From Prado023 sp963753075 (lineage in GTDB: Bacteria > Actinomycetota > Actinomycetes > S36-B12 > CAIYMF01), in assembly GCA_963753075.1 (NCBI GenBank), contig CAVWAR010000017.1, positions 868,001-932,000 on the forward strand: DNA of 64,000 nt. The letters are read 5' to 3'. Of this stretch, positions 8,815 through 17,279 are shown piece after piece (within the stretch, counting starts at the first letter, position 1; the number at the start of each line of letters is the position of its first letter). Made by a program: the position numbers and the translations under genes. Under the pieces are notes generated by a model. The model did not search any database. It saw only the letters and a list, made by a program, of their open reading frames with translations, and was not told the origin of the DNA.

Positions 8815-10701
8815 CTACTCGCCGGTGTGGTGCTGCAGCAGCGGGGTGAGCACATCGAGCACGGAGGCGTCCTCTATGGTCGATGGGATCGGCGTGCTGC
8901 GCCCATCAGCGATGCCACGCATGGTCGCGCGCAGGATCTTGCCCGAGCGGGTCTTGGGCAGGGCGGGAACGATCACGACCTCCTTGAACGCGGCCACCGG
9001 CCCGACCCGGGAGCGCACGTCGGCGACGACCTGCCGCTCCAGCTGGTCGGGATCGACGTCCGCCCCGCCCTTGAGCACGACGAACGCGCGCGGGGACTGG
9101 CCCTTGAGCGGGTCCGCCACTCCGATGACGGCGCATTCGGCCACAGCTGGGTGCGCCGCCACAACGGCCTCGAGGACGCCGGTCGAGAGCCGGTGCCCCG
9201 CAACGTTGATCACGTCGTCGGTGCGACCCAGCACATAGAGGTAGCCCTCGGCATCGGTGTACCCGCCGTCGCCGGTCGTGTAGTAGCCGGGGAACGCGCT
9301 CAGGTAGGAGTCCACGTACCGGTCGTCATCACCCCAGAGGGTCGGCAACGTGCCCGGCGGCAGCGGGAGCCGGATCACGATGTTCCCCTCGGTCCCCGGT
9401 GGCACCTCCTGACCCACGCCGTCGAGGATCCGCACGTCATAACCCGGGACGGCGACCGACGGCGAACCCTCCTTGATGGGCAGGTGCTGCAGCCCGCGTG
9501 GGTTCGCCGCGATCGGCCACCCGGTCTCGGTCTGCCACCAGTTGTCGACCACGGGCACGCCGAGCGCCTCGGTGGCCCAGTGGTAGGTGTCGGGGTCGAG
9601 CCGCTCGCCAGCCAGGAACAGGGTCTGCAGGCTGGACGTGTCATGCTCGCCGATCAGGTCCCCGGCCGGGTCCTCGCGGCGGATCGCCCGGATGGCGGTC
9701 GGTGCGGTGAACATGGCCTTCACGCCATGCTCGTTGATGACCCGCCAGAAGGCGGCCGCATCGGGGGTCCCGACCGGCTTGCCCTCGTAGAGGACCGTGG
9801 TGGCGCCCACGATGAGGGGCGCGTACACGATGTAGGAGTGTCCGACAACCCACCCCACATCGGACGCGGCCCACCAGACGTCCCCGGGGCCGATGTCGTA
9901 CACGTTGGCCATCGACCACGCCAGAGCCACCGCGTGCCCGCCGTTGTCCCGGACGATCCCCTTCGGGCGCCCCGTCGTGCCGGACGTGTAGAGGATGTAC
10001 AGCGGGTCGGTGGCCGCCACATCCGTGCATCCCACCGGCACGGATGTGGCCATCAGCTCAGCCCAGTCGTGATCGCGATCGCCGAGGTGTGCCGCCAGCT
10101 GCGGTCGCTGCAGGATCACGGACGCTGCAGGCTCGTGGGTGGCCAGCTCCAGGGCCTCGTCGAGCAGTGGCTTGTAGGCGACCACTCGGCTGGGTTCGAC
10201 GCCGCAGGAGGCTGACAGGATCACCTTCGGCGCCGCATCGTCAATCCGCACTGCCAGCTCCTCGGCCGCGAACCCACCGAAGACCACCGAGTGCACCGCG
10301 CCCAGGCGGGCGCACGCGAGCATGCCGATGACGGCCTCGGGCACCATCGGCATGGACAGCACAACTCGGTCACCGGCGCCCACTCCGAAGCCGGCCAGGG
10401 CACCAGCGAACCGCGCGACCTCGTCGAGGAGCTCGGCGTAGGAGTAGCCACGCTGCGTTCCGGTCACGGGACTCACGTGCAGCAACGCGAACTGCTCGCC
10501 GCGGCCGGCCAGGACGTGTCGATCGAGGGCGTTGAAGCAGGTGTTCAGCCGACCGTCGGGGAACCACCTGTACATCGGGGCCGCGCTGTCATCGAGCACC
10601 ACGCTCGGAGGCCGGGACCACGCCACGGCCTCAGCGGCGGCACCCCAGAACCCGTCCGGGTCGGCGAGGCTGCGGTCGTAGGCCTGCGAGTACGTGCCCA
10701 T
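8815..10701 (-). CDS. prpE: Propionyl-CoA synthetase (PrpE-like AMP-forming acyl-CoA synthetase)
   Basis: 628 residues of the acetyl/propionyl-CoA synthetase family. The ATP-binding motif YILYTSGTTGRPKG lies near residues 235-250, and the next residues, IVRDNGGHAVAL, are more like PrpE than AcsA. The lysine of PKTRSGKI near residue 590 is the C-terminal catalytic lysine, usually controlled by acetylation. The enzyme activates propionate (or acetate) to its CoA ester through an acyl-adenylate. The ATG at 10701 is preceded by GGAGGAC. No methylcitrate-cycle genes are nearby, so the product could feed a methylmalonyl-CoA route; acetyl-CoA synthetase cannot be excluded. Confidence 0.87.
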   Translation of the reverse strand: MGTYSQAYDRSLADPDGFWGAAAEAVAWSRPPSVVLDDSAAPMYRWFPDGRLNTCFNALDRHVLAGRGEQFALLHVSPVTGTQRGYSYAELLDEVARFAGALAGFGVGAGDRVVLSMPMVPEAVIGMLACARLGAVHSVVFGGFAAEELAVRIDDAAPKVILSASCGVEPSRVVAYKPLLDEALELATHEPAASVILQRPQLAAHLGDRDHDWAELMATSVPVGCTDVAATDPLYILYTSGTTGRPKGIVRDNGGHAVALAWSMANVYDIGPGDVWWAASDVGWVVGHSYIVYAPLIVGATTVLYEGKPVGTPDAAAFWRVINEHGVKAMFTAPTAIRAIRREDPAGDLIGEHDTSSLQTLFLAGERLDPDTYHWATEALGVPVVDNWWQTETGWPIAANPRGLQHLPIKEGSPSVAVPGYDVRILDGVGQEVPPGTEGNIVIRLPLPPGTLPTLWGDDDRYVDSYLSAFPGYYTTGDGGYTDAEGYLYVLGRTDDVINVAGHRLSTGVLEAVVAAHPAVAECAVIGVADPLKGQSPRAFVVLKGGADVDPDQLERQVVADVRSRVGPVAAFKEVVIVPALPKTRSGKILRATMRGIADGRSTPIPSTIEDASVLDVLTPLLQHHTGE

Positions 10702-10802
10702 GGGTCCTCCTCGGCGGCGTGGCGGGCCACAGTCTGGCGCGTCGCCCACCCCCGTGGCGCGCGGAGGCCCCCGCACCAACCCCGCAGACCCTCCGCGGCG
10801 GG

Positions 10803-11939
10803 TCAGGTCTTGACTGTGGCGGCCAGCTGCCCGCAGGCCCCGTCGATCTCGCTGCCGCGTGTGTCGCGAATCGTGGTGGGGATCCCGCGAGCCTCGAGGG
10901 CGGCCACGAAGGCCCGCTCGACCGCAGGGTCCGAGGCGGTCCACTTCGAGCCCGGGGTGGGGTTCAGCGGGATCGGATTCACGTGCACCCACCCGCGCCC
11001 GCGGGCGTTGAGCAGCTTGCCCAGCAGGTCGGCGCGCCAGGCCTGGTCGTTGATGTCGCGGATCAGCGCGTACTCGATGGACACGCGCCGCCCGGTGGCC
11101 TGCGAGTACTCGAAGGCCGCATCGATCGCCTCGCCGACCTTCCACTTCGTGTTGATCGGGACGAGTGTGTCGCGCAGCTGGTCATCGGGGGCGTGCAGGC
11201 TCAGGGCAAGCGTGACGGGAATGCCCTCGCCGGCCAACCGGCGCATCGCGGGTACGAGGCCCACTGTGGACACGGTGATCCCGCGGGCGCTCATCCCCAG
11301 ACCGTCCGGGGTTGGGGCGATCAGCCGGCGCACGGAATTGACCACGACCGAGTAGTTGGCCAGCGGCTCGCCCATCCCCATGAACACCACGTTGGAGACC
11401 CGACCACTGCCCCCGGCGACATCACCGCGAGCCAGCTTCCGGCCCGCATCCAGAACCTGCTCGACGACCTCGGCGGTCGACATGTTGCGGGTCAGTCCAG
11501 CCTGTCCAGTCGCGCAGAACGGGCAGTTCATCCCGCAGCCGGCCTGGGAGGAGACGCACACCGTGACCCGCTCACGGCTCGTGCGCGTCGCGGGGTAACG
11601 CATCAACACCGACTCCACCATCGCGGCGTCATGCAGGCGCCATACCGACTTGACCGTCATCCCGCCGTCGCAGGTGATGTCGCGGACATTGGTCAGCAGC
11701 GGTGGGCACAGGCTCTGCGCCAAGGGCACGCGCAGATCAGCGGGAATGTCGGTCCACAGCTGCGGGTCGTCCACGAGACGGGCGAACCAGTGGTTGCTGA
11801 CCTGGTCGGCGCGGAACCGGGGAAGCCCCGCGGCAACGACCGCCTCGCGTCGCTCGGCGAGAGTCATGTCCGAGATGTGCCGGGGCGGCTTGCCGCGCCT
11901 CGGCGCCTCCATGACCAGCAGGCCGGGGGGTTGGGTCAC
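10803..11939 (-). CDS. rlmN: Dual-specificity 23S rRNA/tRNA m2A methyltransferase RlmN
   Basis: 378 residues, a radical-SAM enzyme with the CX3CX2C cluster motif as CGMNCPFC near residues 133-141, followed by ATGQAGLTRN. FMGMGEPLANY is the SAM-binding GGE-like motif of the RlmN family. It methylates A2503 of 23S rRNA and A37 of some tRNAs. GTG 11939 begins one base after the cdsA stop; the in-frame ATG at 11912 (MEAPRRGKPP) is an equally good start. It is the last gene of the minus-strand run from rpsB to rlmN. Confidence 0.93.
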   Translation of the reverse strand: MTQPPGLLVMEAPRRGKPPRHISDMTLAERREAVVAAGLPRFRADQVSNHWFARLVDDPQLWTDIPADLRVPLAQSLCPPLLTNVRDITCDGGMTVKSVWRLHDAAMVESVLMRYPATRTSRERVTVCVSSQAGCGMNCPFCATGQAGLTRNMSTAEVVEQVLDAGRKLARGDVAGGSGRVSNVVFMGMGEPLANYSVVVNSVRRLIAPTPDGLGMSARGITVSTVGLVPAMRRLAGEGIPVTLALSLHAPDDQLRDTLVPINTKWKVGEAIDAAFEYSQATGRRVSIEYALIRDINDQAWRADLLGKLLNARGRGWVHVNPIPLNPTPGSKWTASDPAVERAFVAALEARGIPTTIRDTRGSEIDGACGQLAATVKT

Positions 11940-11940
11940 G

Positions 11941-12813
11941 TCAGGAGATCCCGCCGAGGGTCAGGGCGAACAGCGTGTAGGCCACCACCGTGTTGGGGAT
12001 CAGGCTGTCGAGTCGGTCCATGACCCCCCCGTGCCCGGGGAGCAGGTTGGACATGTCCTTGATGCCCATGTCGCGCTTGATCGCCGACTCGATGAAGTCG
12101 CCCAAGGTGGCCGTGGCGGCCATGACCGCCCCGACGATCGCGCCCTTCCACCACTGCGACTCCAGCAGGAGGACGAACATGCCCGCACCGAGGATGACCT
12201 GTACCGTCACCGAGCCGGCGAAACCCTCCCACGACTTCTTGGGGCTGATCCTCGGGGCCATCGGGTGCTTGCCGAAGAGCACGCCGGCGGCATACCCGCC
12301 GATGTCGCTGGCGATCGACAGCACGATGAACACCAGCACGCGGTCGGCACCGTCGGGCGAGGCCGCGATCAGCGCGGCGAACGCACCCATGAGCGGCGCG
12401 TAGGACAGCACGAAGGAGCTGGCGGTGACGTCGCGCACGAAGTCCTCGGTGCCCCGCTCGAACAGCCTCCAGATGACGGTGAACAGGAAGAGCAGTCCGA
12501 ATCCCATCAGGGCGGCGTCCGGGCCGAGCCAGAAGCCGAGCACCGGCATGACCACGGCTGCGATGAGCAACGGCGGCTTGGACAGGTGGATGCCCTTGGC
12601 GCTCAGTGCGCTGGCGAGCTCATCGGTGCCCAGGAAGATCGCCACGACGATCAGGACGACGAACAGCCAGACCTGGATGTACAGCGACGCCAGGGCGATG
12701 GCGACCAGGAGCACGCCGACAGCGATGGCGGCCGGCAGGTTCCGGCCAGCCTTGGACTTCTTCGGCTCGTCCGCGGCAGCCTCCGGCGACGGTGTGCCCG
12801 ACGATCCACTCAT
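11941..12813 (-). CDS. cdsA: Phosphatidate cytidylyltransferase (CDP-diglyceride synthase)
   Basis: 290 residues, integral membrane protein with a charged, Lys/Pro-rich N terminus and about seven to eight hydrophobic segments. SDIGGYAAG near residue 170, RISPKKSWEG, and the C-terminal signature GDFIESAIKRD..GHGGVMDRLDS (about 240-272) are the CdsA fingerprint with its metal-binding aspartates. It makes CDP-diacylglycerol from phosphatidate and CTP. The position after frr is standard in bacteria. It begins 12 bases after the frr stop. Confidence 0.95.
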   Translation of the reverse strand: MSGSSGTPSPEAAADEPKKSKAGRNLPAAIAVGVLLVAIALASLYIQVWLFVVLIVVAIFLGTDELASALSAKGIHLSKPPLLIAAVVMPVLGFWLGPDAALMGFGLLFLFTVIWRLFERGTEDFVRDVTASSFVLSYAPLMGAFAALIAASPDGADRVLVFIVLSIASDIGGYAAGVLFGKHPMAPRISPKKSWEGFAGSVTVQVILGAGMFVLLLESQWWKGAIVGAVMAATATLGDFIESAIKRDMGIKDMSNLLPGHGGVMDRLDSLIPNTVVAYTLFALTLGGIS

Positions 12814-12825
12814 GCGCGCACCCTC

Positions 12826-13383
12826 TCAGATCTCGAGCAGCTCTGCTTCCTTGTGCTTGAGCAAGTCATCGACGAGCCCCACATGCGTTGACGTGAGGTC
12901 CTCGAGGGTCTTCTCCGCGCGGCGGACGTCGTCCTCGCCGGCGTCGCCGTCCTTGCTCAGCCGCTCCAAACGCTCCTTGGCGTGCCGCCTGATGTTGCGG
13001 ATCGACACCCGGGCCTCCTCGGCCTTGTGCCGGGCCAGCTTGATGTACTCCTTGCGGCGCTCCTCGGTCAGGACCGGGAGCACGACGCGGATCTGCTTGC
13101 CGTCGTCAACCGGGTTCACCCCGAGGTCCGAGTCCCGGATCGCCTTCTCGATGTTGTGCATCGAGCTGTGGTCGAACGGTGAGATCAGGATCATCCGGGC
13201 CTCTGGGGTCTGGAAGGACGCCAGCTGCTGGATGGGCGTGGGCGCCCCGTAGTAGTCGACCAGGATCTTGCTGAACATCTGCGGGGTCGCGCGACCGGTG
13301 CGGATGGTCCCGAAATCCTCCTTGGCCACGGAGACGGCCTTGTCCATCTTCTCCTCGGCCTCGAACAGCTCCTCGTCGATCAT
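12826..13383 (-). CDS. frr: Ribosome recycling factor
   Basis: 185 residues, the normal length. The N terminus MIDEELFEAEEKMDKAVSVAKEDF and the conserved GRATPQMFSKILVDYYGAPTPIQQLAS block, together with ILISPFDHS, are diagnostic. The protein splits the post-termination ribosome together with EF-G. It lies between pyrH and cdsA in the universal order. The ATG at 13383 is preceded by GGAGAG, a clear ribosome-binding site. Confidence 0.97.
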   Translation of the reverse strand: MIDEELFEAEEKMDKAVSVAKEDFGTIRTGRATPQMFSKILVDYYGAPTPIQQLASFQTPEARMILISPFDHSSMHNIEKAIRDSDLGVNPVDDGKQIRVVLPVLTEERRKEYIKLARHKAEEARVSIRNIRRHAKERLERLSKDGDAGEDDVRRAEKTLEDLTSTHVGLVDDLLKHKEAELLEI

Positions 13384-13411
13384 CAGCTCTCCTCGTGTGC
13401 AGCAGGTCCGG

Positions 13412-14185
13412 TCAGTTCTCCGGCGCGATCAGTGTGCCGATCCTCTCACCCCGGACGGCCCGAGCAATGTTGCCCACGACCAGCAGGTTGAACACGACGA
13501 TGGGCAGCGTGTTGTCCGCACACAGGGAGATCGCCGTGGCGTCAGCCACCTTCAAGCCGCGCGCGAGCACCTCGGCGTAGTCCAGGTGCTCGAAGCGGAC
13601 GGCGTTGGGGTTGTGCCGCGGGTCGTCGTCGTAGACGCCGTCGACCCCCTTGGCCATCAGGACCACCTGGGCCCCGATCTCCAGGGCTCGCTGCGCCGCA
13701 CAGGTGTCCGTGGAGAAGAACGGAACCCCCAGGCCCGCACCGAAGATGACCACCCGGCCCTTCTCGAGGTGGCGTGCCGCCCGCCGCGGCAGATAGGGCT
13801 CGGCCACCTGGTTCATCGGGATCGCGGTCATGACCCGGGTGTCGATGCCCTCCTTCTCGAGGAAGTCCTGCATCGCGAGGCAGTTCATGACGGTGCCGAG
13901 CATGCCCATGTAGTCCGCCCGCGAGCGGTCCATTCCCCGCTCGTGCAGCTGGGCACCCCGGAAGTAGTTGCCACCGCCGATCACGACCGCCACCTCGGTG
14001 TCGGTGCGCACGACATCGGCGATCTGCCCCGCGATGCTCTGGACCACATCCGGGTCCACGCCCAGTCCGCCACCGCCGGAGAAGGCCTCCCCCGACAGCT
14101 TCAGCAGGACACGGCGCCATCCGTGCTCAGGGGCCTCAGCCCAACGCTCGACTGTTCCCTCAAGGGTGGGCTGCTCCACGGTCAC
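13412..14185 (-). CDS. pyrH: UMP kinase
   Basis: 257 residues of the amino-acid-kinase fold. RRVLLKLSGEAFSG near residue 25 is the phosphate-binding loop, GGGNYFRG follows near 90, and the region around DYMGMLGTVMNCLAMQ is the conserved UMP-binding segment. The enzyme phosphorylates UMP with ATP and is normally GTP-activated and UTP-inhibited. The GTG start at 14185 gives an N-terminal extension of about 20 residues before the conserved core, which is common in actinobacteria. A perfect 17-bp stem-loop lies between tsf and this gene. Confidence 0.95.
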   Translation of the reverse strand: MTVEQPTLEGTVERWAEAPEHGWRRVLLKLSGEAFSGGGGLGVDPDVVQSIAGQIADVVRTDTEVAVVIGGGNYFRGAQLHERGMDRSRADYMGMLGTVMNCLAMQDFLEKEGIDTRVMTAIPMNQVAEPYLPRRAARHLEKGRVVIFGAGLGVPFFSTDTCAAQRALEIGAQVVLMAKGVDGVYDDDPRHNPNAVRFEHLDYAEVLARGLKVADATAISLCADNTLPIVVFNLLVVGNIARAVRGERIGTLIAPEN

Positions 14186-14211
14186 ACGGGTGATTCTGCC
14201 CTACCCGCGAC

Positions 14212-14254
14212 GCGCGACGCCCCCGGGAGGTCTCCCATCCCGGGGGCGTCGCGC
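14212..14254 (-). terminator. Strong stem-loop between tsf and pyrH
   Basis: Perfect 17-bp inverted repeat (arms 14212-14228 and 14238-14254) with a 9-base loop, placed 17 bases after the tsf stop and 27 bases before the pyrH start. Both arms are GC-only apart from one A-T pair near the middle and one at the loop end. There is no T-run on the downstream side, as is usual for high-GC actinobacterial terminators. It probably ends or reduces rpsB-tsf transcription before pyrH. Confidence 0.75.
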
Positions 14255-14270
14255 GTCATGGGAGCCCAGC

Positions 14271-15086
14271 TCAGGCGCCGATCTCGATCCGGGCGAAGCC
14301 GGTGATGGCCACGCCGCTCTCAGTCGCGAAGGCCAGGACGGTCTTCTTGCTGTCCTGAACCGAGGACTGCTCCAGAAGGACGCGGTCCTTGAAGAACCCG
14401 TTCACGCGGCCCTCGATGATCCGTGGGAGCGCGGCCTCCGGCTTGCCCTCCTCGCGCGCGGTCGCCTCAGCGATCCGCTTCTCGTTGGCGACCACGTCGG
14501 CAGGGACGTCGTCGCGGGTCAGGTACTCCGGACGCATGGCCGCGATCTGCATGCCGATGGCACGCGCAGCCTCCTCGTCGCCCTCGTAGCCGACCAGGAC
14601 GCCCACCTGCGGGGGCAGGTCTGTGGACCGCCGGTGCATGTAGGTGGCGACGCTGCCCTCGACGAGGTCGACCCGACCCAGCTCCAGCTTCTCACCGATG
14701 ACCCCGGACATCTCCTGGATCGCCTCAGCCACGGTCTTGCCGTTGGCCATCTCCGCGCTGGCCAGGACGTCGCGGTTCTCAGCACCGATCTCATCGGCGA
14801 GGGCGACGATCTCGTCGGCGAACGCCTGGAAGTCAGCGTTCTTGGCAACGAAGTCGGTCTCGCACAGCAACTCGACCAGCGAGCCGCCCTGGGCGTCAAC
14901 AAGGCCGTTCTTGGTGGTGCGCTCGGCGCCACGCTTGGCGGCCTTGGCTGAACCTGAGATGCGCAGGATCTCGACTGCGGCGTCGAAGTCGCCGTTGGCC
15001 TCGGTAAGTGCGTTCTTGCACTCCATCATGCCGGCGGAGGTGAGGTCGCGGAGCTTCTTGACGTCCGCGGCAGTGATCGCAGCCAT
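14271..15086 (-). CDS. tsf: Translation elongation factor Ts
   Basis: 271 residues. MAAITAADVKKLRDLTSAGMM is the EF-Ts N terminus, LLCETDFVAKN near residue 80 is the TDFV signature that contacts EF-Tu, and the core and dimerisation regions follow. It exchanges GDP for GTP on EF-Tu. ATG 15086 is preceded by AAAGGA, so an in-frame upstream ATG at 15101 is rejected. It follows rpsB by 129 bases that hold a hairpin. Confidence 0.96.
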   Translation of the reverse strand: MAAITAADVKKLRDLTSAGMMECKNALTEANGDFDAAVEILRISGSAKAAKRGAERTTKNGLVDAQGGSLVELLCETDFVAKNADFQAFADEIVALADEIGAENRDVLASAEMANGKTVAEAIQEMSGVIGEKLELGRVDLVEGSVATYMHRRSTDLPPQVGVLVGYEGDEEAARAIGMQIAAMRPEYLTRDDVPADVVANEKRIAEATAREEGKPEAALPRIIEGRVNGFFKDRVLLEQSSVQDSKKTVLAFATESGVAITGFARIEIGA

Positions 15087-15175
15087 GGGCTGTCCTTTCA
15101 CGATGGGGCGGGTGGCCCCGGGTTGAGAGCGAGCACCGGCCCACCCGTGGACGTGCGCGGGCGGCCCGGTGGTGA

Positions 15176-15198
15176 CGGATCCGAAGTCGCCGGATCCG
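15176..15198 (-). terminator. Hairpin between rpsB and tsf (attenuator candidate)
   Basis: CGGATCCG occurs twice (15176-15183 and 15191-15198); the unit is self-palindromic, so the two copies can pair as an 8-bp stem with a 7-base loop. A wider CACCGG/CCGGTG pair lies just downstream. The hairpin begins 17 bases after the rpsB stop in the transcribed direction and has no T-run, so partial termination or a processing signal between the two genes is as likely as a full stop. Confidence 0.45.
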
Positions 15199-15215
15199 CG
15201 ATGAGAGTGCGTGTG

Positions 15216-16469
15216 TTAGTTGTCGACCTGGTCGGGGGCCGTCTCAGCCTCGATGGCATCCGCCTCGGCGACCACGGCCTCCTCGACAGCCTCCTCGGCG
15301 ACGACCTCGGCGACCGCGGCCTCGACAACGGCCTCCTCAGCCACCGCCTCAGCAACAACCGCCTCGACAACGGCCTCCTCAGCCACCGCCTCAGCAACAA
15401 CCGCCTCAGCAACGGCCTCCTCAGCCACCGCCTCAGCAACAACCGCCTCGACGACAGCCTCCTCAGCGACCTCGACGGGCAGTTCACCGGCCTCGGCCTC
15501 GACAACGGCCTCCTCAGCCACCGCCTCAGCAACAACCGCCTCGACAACGGCCTCCTCAGCCACCGCCTCAGCAACAACCGCCTCGACGACAGCCTCCTCA
15601 GCCACCGCCTCGTCGACAACGGCCGCGGCCACGGCCACATCGGCAACCTCGACGGCGGCGGCGGCGTCAGCCACCGCTGCGCCTGCCACCGAGTCTGCGG
15701 CAGCTTCGGCCTGATGGGCTGCCAGGAGTTCTGCCTCCCATTCGGCCAAAGGCTCGGCGGTGCCCGTGGAGTCGCCACCTGCGCGCGCCACGAGGCCATC
15801 GGCGACGGCATCTGCGATCACGCGCGTCAGCAGGCCGACAGCGCGGATCGCGTCATCATTGCCCGGGATCGGGTAGTCCACGACGTCCGGGTCGCAGTTG
15901 GAGTCGAGGATCGCGATGACCGGGATGCCCAGCTTGCGAGCCTCGCCGACGGCGATGTGCTCCTTGTTCGTGTCGACGATCCACACCGCGGCGGGGATCT
16001 TGCTCATGTCGCGGATCCCACCGAGCGTGCGCATGAGCTTGTCGCGCTCGCGGCGCAGGACCAGCAGCTCCTTCTTGGTCATGCCGGAGCCGGCGACGTC
16101 GTCGAAGTCGATCTGCTCGAGCTCCTTGAGCCGCTGCAGCCGCTTGTGGACGGTCTGGAAGTTCGTGAGCATCCCGCCGAGCCAGCGCTCGTTGACGTAG
16201 GGCATGCCCACACGCGACGCCTGGTCGGCGACGGCCTCCTGCGCCTGCTTCTTGGTCCCCACGAACATGACGGACCCGCCGCGCGACACAGTCTCCTTGA
16301 CGAAGGAGTAGGCGCGGTCGATGGAGGTCAGCGACTGGGTGAGGTCGATGATGTAGATGCCATTGCGCTCGGTGAGGATGAAGCGCTTCATCTTGGGGTT
16401 CCAGCGCCGGGTCTGGTGTCCGAAGTGGACGCCGCTCTCCAGCATCTGGCGCATCGTGACGACGGCCAT
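15216..16469 (-). CDS. rpsB: 30S ribosomal protein S2 with long repetitive C-terminal tail
   Basis: 417 residues against about 250-300 for most S2 proteins. The first 235 or so residues are ordinary S2: MRQMLESGVHFGHQTRRWNP, FVGTKKQAQEAV, RWLGGMLTNF and IPGNDDAIRA. The last 170 or so residues are almost only Ala, Val and Glu in a 14-residue periodic pattern, encoded by a 42-bp DNA tandem repeat. The ATG at 16469 is preceded by AAAGAGGAA. The protein binds the 30S head and is needed for S1-like interactions and mRNA binding. Acidic S2 tails are known in actinobacteria; this one is unusually long and regular. Confidence 0.95.
   Translation of the reverse strand: MAVVTMRQMLESGVHFGHQTRRWNPKMKRFILTERNGIYIIDLTQSLTSIDRAYSFVKETVSRGGSVMFVGTKKQAQEAVADQASRVGMPYVNERWLGGMLTNFQTVHKRLQRLKELEQIDFDDVAGSGMTKKELLVLRRERDKLMRTLGGIRDMSKIPAAVWIVDTNKEHIAVGEARKLGIPVIAILDSNCDPDVVDYPIPGNDDAIRAVGLLTRVIADAVADGLVARAGGDSTGTAEPLAEWEAELLAAHQAEAAADSVAGAAVADAAAAVEVADVAVAAAVVDEAVAEEAVVEAVVAEAVAEEAVVEAVVAEAVAEEAVVEAEAGELPVEVAEEAVVEAVVAEAVAEEAVAEAVVAEAVAEEAVVEAVVAEAVAEEAVVEAAVAEVVAEEAVEEAVVAEADAIEAETAPDQVDN
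15319..15621 (-). repeat. 42-bp tandem repeat inside rpsB
   Basis: A 42-base unit recurs in phase at 15319-15360, 15361-15402 and 15403-15444, then after a divergent 51-base spacer at 15496-15537 and 15538-15579, with a decayed copy at 15580-15621. The first two copies and those at 15496 and 15538 look identical; the third differs by a few bases. Each unit encodes 14 residues of the AEEAVVEAVVAEAV type, so gain or loss of a unit keeps the reading frame. Confidence 0.9.
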
Positions 16470-16632
16470 GGGTGTTCCTCTTTCGTGCGCGCAGTGCGCG
16501 CAGTCGGTTGTCACGGCAGCCGGTCGGCGGCCGTCCTGATGCCCCCCGCGGTCGGGCTGCCGGAGCAGACCGTTCCGAGCCGCGAATGGTGCCGGGGCAT
16601 GCGAATTCGGATCCCGGAGGATCCGTGCACTC

Positions 16633-16663
16633 AGTCTACGACGAACCGCCCGGCGTGCGGTAA
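16633..16663 (-). promoter_or_regulatory. Candidate rpsB promoter and leader
   Basis: On the minus strand a TAGACT box (16633-16638) stands 19 bases after a weak TTACCG (16658-16663). It would give a leader of about 160 bases before the rpsB ATG. Early in that leader CGGATCC (16608-16614) and GGATCCG (16619-16625) form a 7-bp stem with a CGGA tetraloop. The wide spacer and poor -35 keep this tentative. Confidence 0.35.
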
Positions 16664-16744
16664 TCCGCGCTCTCCGCCGCTGGTCGTCCACAGAACGGGT
16701 CCGGACCCCTGGTGCGCAGACGCCGCTCGGCACAGGATCAGCCC

Positions 16745-17269
16745 ATGACCGGTTCGCCACAATCCCACCGTCTTGCGGCAACCCTGCGCGCCCCGGTCGC
16801 CGCGGCGCTCACGGCGCTCACGGCGGTGATGGTGGCGACGCCCAGCACGCACAGCGCTGCCGGCAAGGGTCCGTGGGTCCCGCCGCTCGTCCCGCTGCGG
16901 CTGGCCTCGACGTTCGACCCACCTGCCCGGGACTGGCTCCCCGGCCACCGCGGAGTCGACCTCGTCGCTGAGCCCGGTGACATCGTGCGAGCTGCAGGAC
17001 CCGGGGTGGTGACGTTCGCCCGGGACCTCGCCGGGCGCGGGGTCGTCAGCCTCGACCACGGCGGCCTGCGCACCACGTACGAACCGATCGATGCCCGAGT
17101 GGCGGTGGGCCAGCACGTCGCCGCCGGGGCGCCGATAGGCACAAGCGGGACCGGGACCGGCCACTGCGGCTCCGGCCAGTGCGTGCACGTGGGGCTGCTC
17201 CGGGGTGCGGAGTACCTGAATCCGCTGCTGCTGTTCGGACCCAGGACCGCCCTGCTGCGCCCATGGTGA
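16745..17269 (+). CDS. Secreted M23-family (LytM-like) peptidase domain protein
   Basis: 174 residues. A signal peptide of about 40 residues (two arginines, then an Ala/Leu/Thr-rich core ending near THSAAG) precedes one LytM domain. HRGVDL near residue 75 supplies the first His and Asp zinc ligands. In the second motif the usual HxH reads CVH (QCVHVGLLRG), so the first histidine is a cysteine. It would act on peptidoglycan outside the membrane, or be a non-catalytic LytM protein. ATG 16745 is chosen to begin the signal peptide. It diverges from rpsB and converges on the sigma-factor gene with 10 bases between. Confidence 0.85.
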   Translation: MTGSPQSHRLAATLRAPVAAALTALTAVMVATPSTHSAAGKGPWVPPLVPLRLASTFDPPARDWLPGHRGVDLVAEPGDIVRAAGPGVVTFARDLAGRGVVSLDHGGLRTTYEPIDARVAVGQHVAAGAPIGTSGTGTGHCGSGQCVHVGLLRGAEYLNPLLLFGPRTALLRPW

Positions 17270-17279
17270 GCGAGGCGTG

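Noticed and set aside
8815..10701. Methylcitrate-cycle locus around the propionyl-CoA synthetase
   Set aside because: No prpB, prpC or prpD-like gene is present on either side.
15319..15621. Regularly spaced repeats that might be a CRISPR array
   Set aside because: The units are directly contiguous with no unique spacers, stay in the rpsB reading frame and have no cas genes nearby.
15123..16748. A 541-codon open frame on the strand opposite rpsB
   Set aside because: It is a shadow: the 42-bp repeat and high GC keep the opposite strand open, the product is a simple Ser/Leu/Asn repeat, and S2 is certain on the other strand.
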